Shown here: in pieces, positions 27,190 through 35,365 of the stretch
Layout: each line of letters starts with the position of its first letter
How positions within the stretch are numbered: position 1 is the stretch's first letter
DNA from: an uncultured Lachnospiraceae bacterium
GTDB lineage: Bacteria > Bacillota > Clostridia > Lachnospirales > Lachnospiraceae
DNA length: 64,000 bases
Direction of reading: 5' to 3'
Assembly: GCA_947599905.1 (NCBI GenBank)
Contig: CANQFR010000001.1
Coordinates: 31,062 to 95,061, forward strand
Notes under the pieces: generated by a model
Seen by the model: only the letters and a program-made list of their open reading frames with translations
Databases searched by the model: none
Told to the model about the DNA's origin: nothing
Position numbers and translations under genes: made by a program

Positions 27190-28165
27190 CCTTCGCCTCC
27201 TGGCTTGCATTTGGAATGTTGTCTATCTGTGACAGCAAATCACCCTGGTTCATGCGGTACTTGAGCAGATCGGAAAGCACGTCTTTCAAAGCGTCCATCC
27301 TTATCTGCTCCTGAAGCTGCTCCTCATCCTGCTCGTCGACGAAATCATCATCCGCAAAGAAAATCTCTGAAGCAGGCCTTAAATTGAAGTCCAGCATGCT
27401 CACGTCCGTGGAACCTTTATTAGGGTCGTAGTATATCAGGACAGCCCAGCACTTATCGTACATATTCCTGTCCTTGACAGGCCTCGTAGGACATCCTGGA
27501 TAGAACAACTGGCATGACTTGCCATCAGGCATATCCGTCTGCACGATATCCGGCGAAGGAGTATGGATGTGGCCGGATATCACCATGTCCACGCCGTCAA
27601 AGTTCTGTAGCCTGTTCAACTCAATGCCAGCATGCTCCTGATACCAGTTCGTTACCCCCTCAATAGTGTAGTTATTGTGCCCAAGCACCACGTTGCTTGC
27701 ACCGCCGCCAGCCACCTCAATATGATTGTACTCGTTGCCGTAATCCACCATGTTGAAGCGAACCTCTGGAACAGGCTCGCCCTCGTACCCATAATAATCG
27801 AAGTACCCGCCAAGCTCCTGCGCCGACTCGATAAGACCCAAATCAGACAGGAAGTTGAACTCTGGATACCCTCCAAGGTCGTGGTTACCCCTCAAGGCAA
27901 ACACCCTTCCGTACTGCTGCCATGAGCGGAGCGTCTTACAAAGAACACTTAAAACCTCCCTGTTCCTGATATTCGTGTCACGCCAACCAACGATGTCGCC
28001 AAGCAGTACCACGGCGCTTGGCTTGTACTTCTCCACCATTTCATTCATCTTACCGAGAACCCAAAAGCAATTCTCAAGGTAATTCGTATGCTTACCCGTG
28101 AACGTGTCACTGAAGTGTAAATCACCAAAAATCAGCACATTACCGCCAATCACGCTATTACCCAT
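27146..28165 (-). CDS. sbcD: Mre11/SbcD-type nuclease
   Basis: 339 residues with all the metallophosphoesterase motifs: GDLHF (near residue 14), GDIVGW (near 57), RGNHD (near 95), LGHNN (near 160) and SGHIHTP (near 195). The C-terminal ~80 residues are helical and acidic, as in the region of Mre11 that binds the Rad50 coiled coil. With Rad50 such enzymes open hairpins and trim DNA ends in replication-linked repair. GGAGG is 8 bases before the ATG. The N-terminal Rad50 half lies upstream, separated by a structured 230-bp gap; the C-terminal half is 6 kb downstream. Confidence 0.93.
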   Translation of the reverse strand: MGNSVIGGNVLIFGDLHFSDTFTGKHTNYLENCFWVLGKMNEMVEKYKPSAVVLLGDIVGWRDTNIRNREVLSVLCKTLRSWQQYGRVFALRGNHDLGGYPEFNFLSDLGLIESAQELGGYFDYYGYEGEPVPEVRFNMVDYGNEYNHIEVAGGGASNVVLGHNNYTIEGVTNWYQEHAGIELNRLQNFDGVDMVISGHIHTPSPDIVQTDMPDGKSCQLFYPGCPTRPVKDRNMYDKCWAVLIYYDPNKGSTDVSMLDFNLRPASEIFFADDDFVDEQDEEQLQEQIRMDALKDVLSDLLKYRMNQGDLLSQIDNIPNASQEAKDVAKKYLQEALNNG

Positions 28166-28395
28166 TTTAAAACCTCCGATTCGGGGTGGCGATTACCATG
28201 AGAACTTCCCTCACCCCTATTTTCCTTAGGATTTTCGATTTTTGAAAATTTCAAAAAACCGAAGAATCGCTATACTGTAAATATCGACTGCCACCATTCA
28301 AGACAATATCAAGACAAATCTGGCTAAAACCGACTTTATGTAAAATCTATAGTGAATGGCAGTCGAAAATATCGTCTCAAAACTGCAAGTACAAG
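28166..28395. other. Structured non-coding region with inverted repeats
   Basis: An AT-rich gap between the Rad50 half and Mre11 gene. It holds a long interrupted inverted repeat, with arms at 28284-28300 and 28353-28366 (CGACTGCC core, 3-base insertion in one arm). It also has a 19-base palindrome at 28239-28257 inside a larger hairpin bounded by CGATT/AATCG, and two copies of CAAGACAA 11 bases apart (28299 and 28310). On the minus strand a GGGGTG/CACCCC stem lies just before the Mre11 ribosome site. It could be an origin of replication or a structured 5' leader. No consensus promoter is evident. Confidence 0.55.
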
Positions 28396-29664
28396 TTAAT
28401 GCTCGTGTTCGTCACCTTGGATTATCAAATGACCGCAGTTGGGACACCGAATCGTGGATACCCCCGTAGTCTTTAGCTCTTCATTGTACCTTTCGATGTC
28501 ACTGTACACGCCTTGCAGGTCTTCTTCAAGACTTTCAAGCCTTGTCATAGCAACCTTATAATCCTCAAAGATTTCCAGTACCCTGCTTAAAGCGTCAAGC
28601 CTTTCCGAATCCACAAGTTCCACGGATGGCGGCACAGAAATCCCTGACAGAGCCTCTTCCTCTGAAGCGAGCGCACCAAGCAAATCCAAGGCACTAGAAT
28701 CTATAGGACTTACCTCCGGATGAACCTTGACTGACGAAAGCTCCTTTGCTACCACATAAAGCCTTTCTATACCTGCAAGTACCTCATCATCAATTATACC
28801 AACTTCAGGGGCAATTTTTATATCTGCCAGCTCAGAAGCAATGCCTGACAAATTATAGATCGCATCCAGATCCTGCTGCTGCACCTGGAACGTCTGCGGT
28901 GGAACCTTTATTGAATCAATGGAGCTTTTCACTGATGCGGCAGAGCTCAGCACCACTTCGCCAGCTTCGAGCGAATCTGCACGTGAATCGCTAACTTTTA
29001 ACCAATCCACCATTTCCTGCGTTATGCCTTCTGCGCCGTCCAGCAGACCCTTTAAGGATTTTAACTCCGACTCAGTGCCGTTAATCTGCGTCACAAGCTT
29101 ATTCTTGTCATTGTTCAGGCGTGCGCCAGCTGAAGCAATTTCCTCCGACTTAAGCACGGTATTAAACATCTTATAGTTCTCAGAGCCAGTATTCTGTACC
29201 CCGATTTGCTTCTCGAAACAGCTTCGGCTGTTCAGCACCGTGTCGTCGAACGAAATTAACCCAAGATACTGCTGGATTGGCTCCGGCACACAAGGAACCT
29301 TGGTCAAAGTCTTGCCATTCTTGGTGGTAAAAATAAGGTCATCGCCCTTGTACATCTCATACAAGGACTGACCGTTAATATACTTATCCCGAAGAATGCG
29401 TACACCGTCCGAAAAATACGCCACCACACGGAAATAATCCGTGTTATCCTGTATAAAATCAACCTGCCTGTTGGGTCTGATATTGGACATCAAAACATCC
29501 AAAGCACGAAGCATTGCCGACTTGCCGCTGTCATTATACCCCTTGAGGTTTATGACGTTAGATTCATCGAACTCCACCATACCATGCTTTATCGACATGA
29601 AATTCCACACTTCCCAGCCTAACAGCCTGGAATACGTGTTTTCAGATTCTACAACCACAGACAT
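28396..29664 (-). CDS. N-terminal half of a split Rad50/SbcC ATPase
   Basis: 422 residues. The N-terminus (WEVWNFMSIKHGMVEF) and Walker A GYNDSGKSAML at about residues 42-52 are those of Rad50/SbcC. Coiled coil with breaks fills residues 160-400. The protein ends in a zinc hook, CPNCGHLI, near residue 410, right at the C-terminus. There is no signature motif or Walker B; those are in the 237-residue product at 20031-20744. The natural break at the hook means both halves can fold and pair as antiparallel coils. GAAGGAGG precedes the ATG, within the stem region of a terminator-like hairpin. Confidence 0.88.
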   Translation of the reverse strand: MSVVVESENTYSRLLGWEVWNFMSIKHGMVEFDESNVINLKGYNDSGKSAMLRALDVLMSNIRPNRQVDFIQDNTDYFRVVAYFSDGVRILRDKYINGQSLYEMYKGDDLIFTTKNGKTLTKVPCVPEPIQQYLGLISFDDTVLNSRSCFEKQIGVQNTGSENYKMFNTVLKSEEIASAGARLNNDKNKLVTQINGTESELKSLKGLLDGAEGITQEMVDWLKVSDSRADSLEAGEVVLSSAASVKSSIDSIKVPPQTFQVQQQDLDAIYNLSGIASELADIKIAPEVGIIDDEVLAGIERLYVVAKELSSVKVHPEVSPIDSSALDLLGALASEEEALSGISVPPSVELVDSERLDALSRVLEIFEDYKVAMTRLESLEEDLQGVYSDIERYNEELKTTGVSTIRCPNCGHLIIQGDEHEH

Positions 29665-29681
29665 GACTGTACCTCCTTCTC

Positions 29682-29719
29682 AAAAATACAGCGGGTCTGG
29701 CACTAAACCAGAACCCGCT
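29682..29719 (-). terminator. Terminator or attenuator after the ssDNA-binding gene
   Basis: Minus strand AGCGGGTTCTGG pairs with CCAGACCCGCT (one bulged base, 7-base loop), followed by GTATTTTTG. It lies between the strongly promoted ssDNA-binding-like gene and the Rad50 half, so it would limit read-through into the latter. Confidence 0.75.
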
Positions 29720-29733
29720 GCACATAGATCTGC

Positions 29734-30852
29734 CTACGCAAGTCCTGCATTACTCGGCATCTCGCCAGTGAAAGGTGCACCTGACGGAGCGCTAGGCGCA
29801 CTGGGTGCCGCCGGGGCTGCCGGGGTTGCTCCAAAATTGGCAAGGGTCTGATCCGCCGTTGTGCCGATGCCAGCCGCAGGAGTAACTGCGGTGCTGGGGC
29901 CGTTCAACTTATACAGTGCAATCTTATCCCTCACGGGCTTCATCACGGAATCTGCCACCTCGACAGTCTCTTCCATGCTTCTCAGCACGTCGAGAACCAC
30001 GACTTCCTGAGCCTTCTCAGGAGTCCAGTCCTCAGTAATCTTGTCGAAGTACTTCTCCCACTCGCCGTAACCCTGCATGGTCTTATAGGTCACCTTTAAT
30101 GCCCTTGCAGAACCCATTCTGTCGGGTTTCCCATTCTTGGGCTGATAGGTGAAGTTCAGAACCGCCCACAATCCAGCCGGACTTGTAGGAGTCTCCCCAT
30201 CGATGCTGTCATACCCGGCTTCCCACTTCTCCACGAAAGTGCGCTCCCTGATGGTATACCACATGGGCGTACCAACAATCTGGCCATCCGCAGTAAGCTT
30301 AGGCTGGGTGGTAAGCTGACCGTCTTTCTCAACGCAATCGATGACTACGATCGGGAACGTGAACCAACGCTCCGCCTGTTTCACCTTGAAACCACGAAGC
30401 AGCTCGATACGGTCGTTCTTGAGTAACTCCTGCTCTTCAGGCGTTCCGATGGCGATACCCCGACCTCTTGCGATGTCGGCATACTCATAATTATACAGCT
30501 CCCAGCAATCATTGATCGCATCGCACAGCGGGCAGGTGCCATCCCACTTAAGCTGCGGATCTTCGGAAGTCATACCATTCAGGCAACGAACATTGCCAAA
30601 GGTTCTTCCATCGATAACAGGATGAGCGTTGAACGCATCCTTTCTGAGCTGCACAGAGCCATCGGGGCCGATTACCTGATGATTCGGAACATACACCAGC
30701 ACCTTCTGACTGATCGGAACCTGGAACACAGGATAATTCGGATCATATGAGGTTACACGCTGCATCTCAGCAGTCTGTCCAGCATAGGACTTGGTGATGT
30801 TTTCCGCCTCTTCAGCGGTGAGCTTCTTAACCGTAGGTCTTTTCAATGCCAT
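29734..30852 (-). CDS. Probable single-stranded DNA-binding protein (gp32-like role)
   Basis: 372 residues from the ATG at 30852, with AAAGGAGG upstream. The frame is open to 30939, but that start has no ribosome site. A basic N-terminus (ALKRPTVKKL) is followed by a central domain with cysteines C..CPLCDAINDC (residues ~95-125), which could bind zinc as T4 gp32 does. A Thr/Pro/Ala-rich flexible C-terminal tail starts near 325. Layout, a strong dedicated promoter, a structured leader and the location beside repair genes fit an abundant ssDNA-binding protein. No OB fold can be proven by eye. Confidence 0.55.
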   Translation of the reverse strand: MALKRPTVKKLTAEEAENITKSYAGQTAEMQRVTSYDPNYPVFQVPISQKVLVYVPNHQVIGPDGSVQLRKDAFNAHPVIDGRTFGNVRCLNGMTSEDPQLKWDGTCPLCDAINDCWELYNYEYADIARGRGIAIGTPEEQELLKNDRIELLRGFKVKQAERWFTFPIVVIDCVEKDGQLTTQPKLTADGQIVGTPMWYTIRERTFVEKWEAGYDSIDGETPTSPAGLWAVLNFTYQPKNGKPDRMGSARALKVTYKTMQGYGEWEKYFDKITEDWTPEKAQEVVVLDVLRSMEETVEVADSVMKPVRDKIALYKLNGPSTAVTPAAGIGTTADQTLANFGATPAAPAAPSAPSAPSGAPFTGEMPSNAGLA

Positions 30853-31008
30853 AGTTTGTTCCTCCTTAAAGGTTAAAATTTGATAGGTTGATAGTTTGAC
30901 GCTGAATTTAAAGTCTACAGCTAGACCTTTGCCCTTCATTGGCGCACCATTTCCAACTTAGGGCTATGTAGACAGCCAATAGGCTGGACTACCCCATTTC
31001 ATAAATCT
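30853..31008 (-). promoter_or_regulatory. Structured 5' leader of the ssDNA-binding gene
   Basis: A leader of about 150 nt, while other consensus promoters here give 15-45 nt. It can form two hairpins: 30968-30992 (GTAG and CAGCC/GGCTG stems) and 30910-30930 (AAAG-TCTA/TAGA-CTTT with one bulge). A GGGGTA motif lies at 30990-30995. Autogenous translational control, as known for T4 gp32, would explain such a leader; this is inference. Confidence 0.5.
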
Positions 31009-31037
31009 ATTATACCACACATTCTTAGCTAAGTCAA
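31009..31037 (-). promoter_or_regulatory. Consensus sigma-A-type promoter
   Basis: Minus strand TTGACT (31037-31032), 17-base spacer, TGG TATAAT (31014-31009). It drives the ssDNA-binding-like gene and, past the attenuator, the Rad50 half. Confidence 0.9.
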
Positions 31038-31043
31038 GCAATA

Positions 31044-32099
31044 TTAAGAAATATTTTTAAATTCTTTGATTCCACCAAGCAAAGTCATTACCTTTTGACT
31101 ACCCCTCGGAAACGCTACACCATAATGCCCGTCCACAAGCTTATAAACTTTCACTCCATTAAGCATTGATTTCTGCCTATCCTGCGCACCTTCCAGAAAA
31201 TCTTTCAAGACAGACGAACCATACATTACACAATAAGCATACTGCCTGTCAAAACCAATACAACGCCTTGGTATGCTGGAAAACTGAGCATCCAGCAAGC
31301 CATTAACCGACCTTAACGCATGGCGTGCCCTTGCATACCCGTAATCATACCCCTTACGCCTTTTGCCGTCCTTATACAGATAATGCTGCTTTAGCATATT
31401 CGGCAGTATATCTATAAAGGAAAACCAACCCTCACCGTAAGATTCGTACTTCGCAAGGCACTTCCTAACAACTTCATCCATATACTTCATTGCATTATTA
31501 TAACTCATGCTTGCCATTGCAGCTATGCCAGCCAAAGTATCATACTTACATGGAACATACCCCTTATTCAACACCCTGCACCAATCACCTGAGAACATCA
31601 AAACCTTTTCATCGTCCAAAGGGAAGCAATCTACCCACGTATTTGGATTCTCAAAATCAAACGAATAAAACAGGCTTGGGATGGCTTCCTCCTTACTGCG
31701 CCTATTGAACTTATCGGCAGAATCGAGAACCAAGGACAAAAGCTCTTGATTGCACTTGTTATCCTTCAATTCTTTAGACTTGATATTTATCACGGACAAC
31801 AAGCCATACCCCTGAAGCTCTTTTAATCGTTCCGCTCCACCATTCTCACGAACAAAATCCTTATACCTCCAATGATTAGTTCCATTCGACACAACGTCAT
31901 CGATAATTGCTGCATACACATGATTAAAAATATCATTTTTAAGCGAAGCATCGTCCATATCAAAAATAGTTCCAGATGCAACCAGCTCCCTCAGAACTGG
32001 CAGAGCAAGCTCCCTTGGAACTGACTTGCCAAACATGAACCTCGTATTCTTATAAATAAAAAACCTTTGATACAAACTCTCCGCCTTAAATGATTTCAT
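31044..32099 (-). CDS. Unknown protein, paralogue of the gene at 208-1233
   Basis: 351 residues, soluble, no known domain. Block by block it matches the 341-residue product at 208-1233: RFF near residue 12, FGKSVPRELALPVL, HWRYKDFVREN near 90, LFYSFDF...W near 155 and FSGDW near 185. The C-terminal third is less conserved but both end after a YGV[AI]xP strand. The copies lie 30 kb apart in different operons, so duplication was not recent. Its start overlaps the upstream stop as TAATG. A shared, possibly structural, role is inferred. Confidence 0.75.
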   Translation of the reverse strand: MKSFKAESLYQRFFIYKNTRFMFGKSVPRELALPVLRELVASGTIFDMDDASLKNDIFNHVYAAIIDDVVSNGTNHWRYKDFVRENGGAERLKELQGYGLLSVINIKSKELKDNKCNQELLSLVLDSADKFNRRSKEEAIPSLFYSFDFENPNTWVDCFPLDDEKVLMFSGDWCRVLNKGYVPCKYDTLAGIAAMASMSYNNAMKYMDEVVRKCLAKYESYGEGWFSFIDILPNMLKQHYLYKDGKRRKGYDYGYARARHALRSVNGLLDAQFSSIPRRCIGFDRQYAYCVMYGSSVLKDFLEGAQDRQKSMLNGVKVYKLVDGHYGVAFPRGSQKVMTLLGGIKEFKNIS

Positions 32100-32962
32100 T
32101 ATACGCCAACCACCTTCCTTGCAATAACAACCGCATTCGTATACGCCTTGGTGCAGACATCAAGTATCTGCGAATCGTCAACTAACATGTTATTTGAATC
32201 AAACTGCAAACAATATTCGGCGACCTCACAGGAAACTACCCCTGAGTTGACCAGGTCTAGCACGTACTCCTCCATGCTCCTGTTCTCCATGGTCGTGAAT
32301 TTCGTCAAATCGTACCGATTCATGTAAATGAACTGCTCTGCACTCGTCTCCGTCGGGGTGGCTATGTACAAATAAACATAGTACGTGCCGTCCTTCTCCA
32401 GTATGTCCGTTATCTTACCGACCGTACATAACTGACAGAAGTGCTTTAATAACCTTGCACTACAATCATATACATCAAAATTCCTCTGCATATTACTAAG
32501 ATAATCTTTATACTGGCTCAGCACATGGCTGCCATTCTCCACATAATCATCTAGCTCACTCCAGCCATTCTCCTGTCGAAGCACGCCGAAATACCCCGAA
32601 ACTGCTTTGCTTATGTCTACAAGGCGGTCATTATCGTTCACAGCAACGCCGCCCTCAACACGCTCGCAGGCAACGAAACCCTCAGACGTGACAAGCTTCC
32701 CTGCCGCACTTACCTCACTGCCAAGAGCAGAGTATCTTATCCACAAACTCATACCTAACACGGCCACAAGAAACGATGCTGCTATCGCACCACCTATTAC
32801 AAGCGGAACCTTGAACGCCGCCAGCGGATTTCTCCTGAACTCAGCATTATCATCATACACCGAATTGAACTCAGACTCACAGGCTTTAAAATCCCAAGAA
32901 TCATCGTCAAAGATATCAACTTCTTCATCCAAACTTACATACACCGTAGGATTCATTGCCAT
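32099..32962 (-). CDS. Single-pass membrane protein, VirB8-like layout
   Basis: About 287 residues from the ATG at 32962, 9 bases after a GGCAGGTG site. An in-frame ATG at 32968 is closer to that site and overlaps the upstream stop. The N-terminal ~50 residues are acidic and cytoplasmic. One transmembrane helix (about 52-76) follows, and the remaining ~210 residues lie outside. A short N-in tail, one helix and a compact outer domain of ~200 residues is the plan of VirB8/TcpC-type conjugation proteins, but I see no sequence proof. Confidence 0.7.
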   Translation of the reverse strand: MAMNPTVYVSLDEEVDIFDDDSWDFKACESEFNSVYDDNAEFRRNPLAAFKVPLVIGGAIAASFLVAVLGMSLWIRYSALGSEVSAAGKLVTSEGFVACERVEGGVAVNDNDRLVDISKAVSGYFGVLRQENGWSELDDYVENGSHVLSQYKDYLSNMQRNFDVYDCSARLLKHFCQLCTVGKITDILEKDGTYYVYLYIATPTETSAEQFIYMNRYDLTKFTTMENRSMEEYVLDLVNSGVVSCEVAEYCLQFDSNNMLVDDSQILDVCTKAYTNAVVIARKVVGV

Positions 32963-32964
32963 AA

Positions 32965-33600
32965 TCATACACCTGCCTTATACCCAGGTTTGTCAACCGT
33001 ATACTTTCTCGAATCTCTCGTCACCTTGCTCGAAATCCAAACAGTGTCGCCGTCCACACAGAGGAACGGGGATTTGTCCATAAAGCCAAGCGAGCCATCC
33101 AGAACACGTTCCACATTTGGAACTATGGTCACATCAACGCCATTATCGTTCATAAAATCACTCAACTGGCACATGGAACAACAAAGAAGCCAAGTATCCA
33201 TTGATACCCCGTGCTTCTTTGCCTCTTCGTGGAACCTCGGAAGCTCGTTACGTATGCCTACCACGCTGTCCACCTCAAGGTTAAAATTCCTCGGAATCAC
33301 AACGGTGTACCCGTTATCCCTTATCATCTTCACAAGAAAAGCCAAAGAATCGAATACGAAACGCTGCCTGTACACCGTATTCGCCCTTCCTGCATTCGTG
33401 AAACGCCTGATTTTATCCGTCTTCCCTACAAGACGGACATGGTCTTTATCAGACAAGTCGATGACCATTTTAGATATGCCCTTCAGATCATCCGACTCGG
33501 CATACCCCAATCGAAACGTGATTCCTACAACCTTTCCATAAGATGGCTCATGCCTGTACTCCATAAGGCCAGCATACGGTATGACAAACCTACACGCCAT
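32965..33600 (-). CDS. Unknown protein
   Basis: 211 residues, soluble, mixed alpha/beta. A central stretch (DSLAFLVKMIRDNGYTVVIPRN, about residues 85-105) looks like a Rossmann-type helix-strand unit, followed by an acidic cluster, but no P-loop or nucleotide motif is present. A CCSMC cluster lies near residue 140. GGGGG precedes the ATG by 9 bases. It is in the long operon headed by the RecD2-like helicase gene. Function unknown. Confidence 0.7.
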   Translation of the reverse strand: MACRFVIPYAGLMEYRHEPSYGKVVGITFRLGYAESDDLKGISKMVIDLSDKDHVRLVGKTDKIRRFTNAGRANTVYRQRFVFDSLAFLVKMIRDNGYTVVIPRNFNLEVDSVVGIRNELPRFHEEAKKHGVSMDTWLLCCSMCQLSDFMNDNGVDVTIVPNVERVLDGSLGFMDKSPFLCVDGDTVWISSKVTRDSRKYTVDKPGYKAGV

Positions 33601-33607
33601 GACAACT

Positions 33608-33949
33608 TTACCCCCTTGGTGCTAAAACTATTTCATTTAAAAGGCAATGCCACATGGCATCGGCCTTTTTCTTCGCCTTAAGCAACTCTTCCTTGAAAAC
33701 AACTTCCTTAAACTCTTCCTGCGGCATCCCGTCCCACTTGGACACGTCCTCCAGCAACGCCGACTTCACGTCTGGAAGAAGGAAAACCAAATACCGCCAT
33801 GCCCCCTCGTCCTTTACCCCAAGGAACGAGCGCAACGCCTCCACATTCTCCGCATAATCTGAATTACGTAACTCAAGGCACTCCACACGCCCTCCACGGA
33901 CACACAGCCAATCGAAGCCGCCAAGCTTCAAATACACGCTACCAACCAA
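33608..33949 (-). CDS. Small unknown protein
   Basis: 113 residues from a TTG with AAGGTG 8 bases upstream. It has an N-terminal beta-like segment with an LGG turn, then amphipathic helices, with a basic KAKKKADAMW near the C-terminus. No motif or membrane segment. Spacing to both neighbours is under 25 bases. Confidence 0.62.
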   Translation of the reverse strand: MVGSVYLKLGGFDWLCVRGGRVECLELRNSDYAENVEALRSFLGVKDEGAWRYLVFLLPDVKSALLEDVSKWDGMPQEEFKEVVFKEELLKAKKKADAMWHCLLNEIVLAPRG

Positions 33950-33971
33950 AATTCACACCTTACCCTTATAA

Positions 33972-34448
33972 CTAAAACGGCGACCTGCCTACGTCAATGT
34001 TTCCTACAATTTTATCTACCTCATGCGCAAAGAAAACCAAATCCTTACGCAAACCATCCTTATCCATCCAAGACTCCATTTGGAGATCCTCAAAATCGTG
34101 AACTGCCTTCTGGAGATCATTCTTGTAACTATGAACAAGGCCTCTCGCATTTGCCAAATACTCCTTATTAGAACTTTCAGCCTTGACCTTGTTTGCAACG
34201 GTCATTACCCCGTCATAACACTTCCTGGCCTCCTTGAAAGGCTTCGGCTCATAGCGAACCTCCTGCATATCTGCCGAACTCAATGCGCTCTCGCCACGCA
34301 GAATCCTGTCCGCATAATTCCTCAAAGATGAATACTGATCCTTCTCATCCTTCGTGCCAAGCCTCATCACTCCGTATAAGGAAGTGAGCCTTTTCTTAAG
34401 ATACTCGTAATTCGTTACCTCGTCAACAACAAGTTCTACCATGTCCAT
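33972..34448 (-). CDS. Small helical protein, unknown
   Basis: 158 residues, predicted almost entirely alpha-helical from its heptad-like pattern of Leu, Tyr and Val with charged residues. No Cys and no enzyme motif. GGAGG lies 9 bases before the ATG. A helical-bundle scaffold or partner protein is likely, but nothing more specific can be said. Confidence 0.68.
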   Translation of the reverse strand: MDMVELVVDEVTNYEYLKKRLTSLYGVMRLGTKDEKDQYSSLRNYADRILRGESALSSADMQEVRYEPKPFKEARKCYDGVMTVANKVKAESSNKEYLANARGLVHSYKNDLQKAVHDFEDLQMESWMDKDGLRKDLVFFAHEVDKIVGNIDVGRSPF

Positions 34449-34465
34449 TTCTTTTTTCCTCCGTT

Positions 34466-35344
34466 TTATAGATTAGTTTTAACTATGATTCTTCCCCCAA
34501 AGAAAACCAGAACCTGCTTCACATGGTACAACCTCACTTCAGACAAAAGACTGTCTTCCAAGTGCCTTGACCAGCCGTCCATTCCAATGTAGTCCGTTTT
34601 AAAAACGGGTCTTGCGGTTTTAATTCCAAGATAAGACGCATTCGAAAGCGTAAGACCTACATTTATTGCCACGTCCAAATCCGAACCAGCTTCCTTGTGC
34701 GTGATTCGGCTTAAGAAAGATACCCCTGAGTCCATTGTGATCAAAATCGGAATCCCTGGTGCTTCCGAAGCCAGTACCTCGAAAAGCCATTCAGCGTCCT
34801 CCTCACTGGAGAACTCCTGCACGAAACGCACAGTGCCAAGCACGTCCACCGAATGAACCGTTACGTTGGACACCTTACTTGCGCCAGACACCAGCTTGCG
34901 TGACAAATCCGCACCCTTCATGTTCAAATCCGAAAGTCCGAACCTCTCATACAAGTCCCCAGTCTCAAGCCCGTAGAACACATCCTCCGCCGTCCGTCCA
35001 AGCCCTGACACAAGCCTCCTGCACCACTCGTGTGAACCCCATCCATGGATAAGCTCCGCAAGAACCCTGCGCATTTCCTGCATGCCCTTGCGCTCCCAAG
35101 AACTGAACCGCTCATTCAGCCATGTGACAACCTCGTCCTCACGCTCCTTAAGGCCGTCGAAGCTTCCCTTCACACCAAGGGAATTAAACAACGCACAAAC
35201 CCCGCCGCCCTTATACAGCCGTACCCCCTTGTAAGCCGCATAGGAGCGCAAGAATATCGACTCACGCTTTCCTGAAGCGAAATTGTAACCTACATCCTTT
35301 GTTAAATAAAAACAGCCGCCCAAATCCAATATGTAATCCGCCAA
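34466..35344 (-). CDS. Unknown protein
   Basis: 292 residues from a TTG start with AAGGCGGG upstream. The first 20 residues (DYILDLGGCFYL) form two strands around an LGG turn, like the start of the 33608 product (LKLGGFDWL), so the two may share an N-terminal module. The middle is helical, the end beta-rich. No catalytic motif. It belongs to the same tightly packed operon. Confidence 0.66.
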   Translation of the reverse strand: MADYILDLGGCFYLTKDVGYNFASGKRESIFLRSYAAYKGVRLYKGGGVCALFNSLGVKGSFDGLKEREDEVVTWLNERFSSWERKGMQEMRRVLAELIHGWGSHEWCRRLVSGLGRTAEDVFYGLETGDLYERFGLSDLNMKGADLSRKLVSGASKVSNVTVHSVDVLGTVRFVQEFSSEEDAEWLFEVLASEAPGIPILITMDSGVSFLSRITHKEAGSDLDVAINVGLTLSNASYLGIKTARPVFKTDYIGMDGWSRHLEDSLLSEVRLYHVKQVLVFFGGRIIVKTNL

Positions 35345-35365
35345 ACCATCGTACCCGCCTTATTC

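Noticed and set aside
28340-28360. T7-like promoter core (CACTATAG on the minus strand) in the structured gap
   Set aside because: Only the 8-base core matches, no single-subunit RNA polymerase gene is seen, and the sequence is explained as part of an inverted-repeat arm region.
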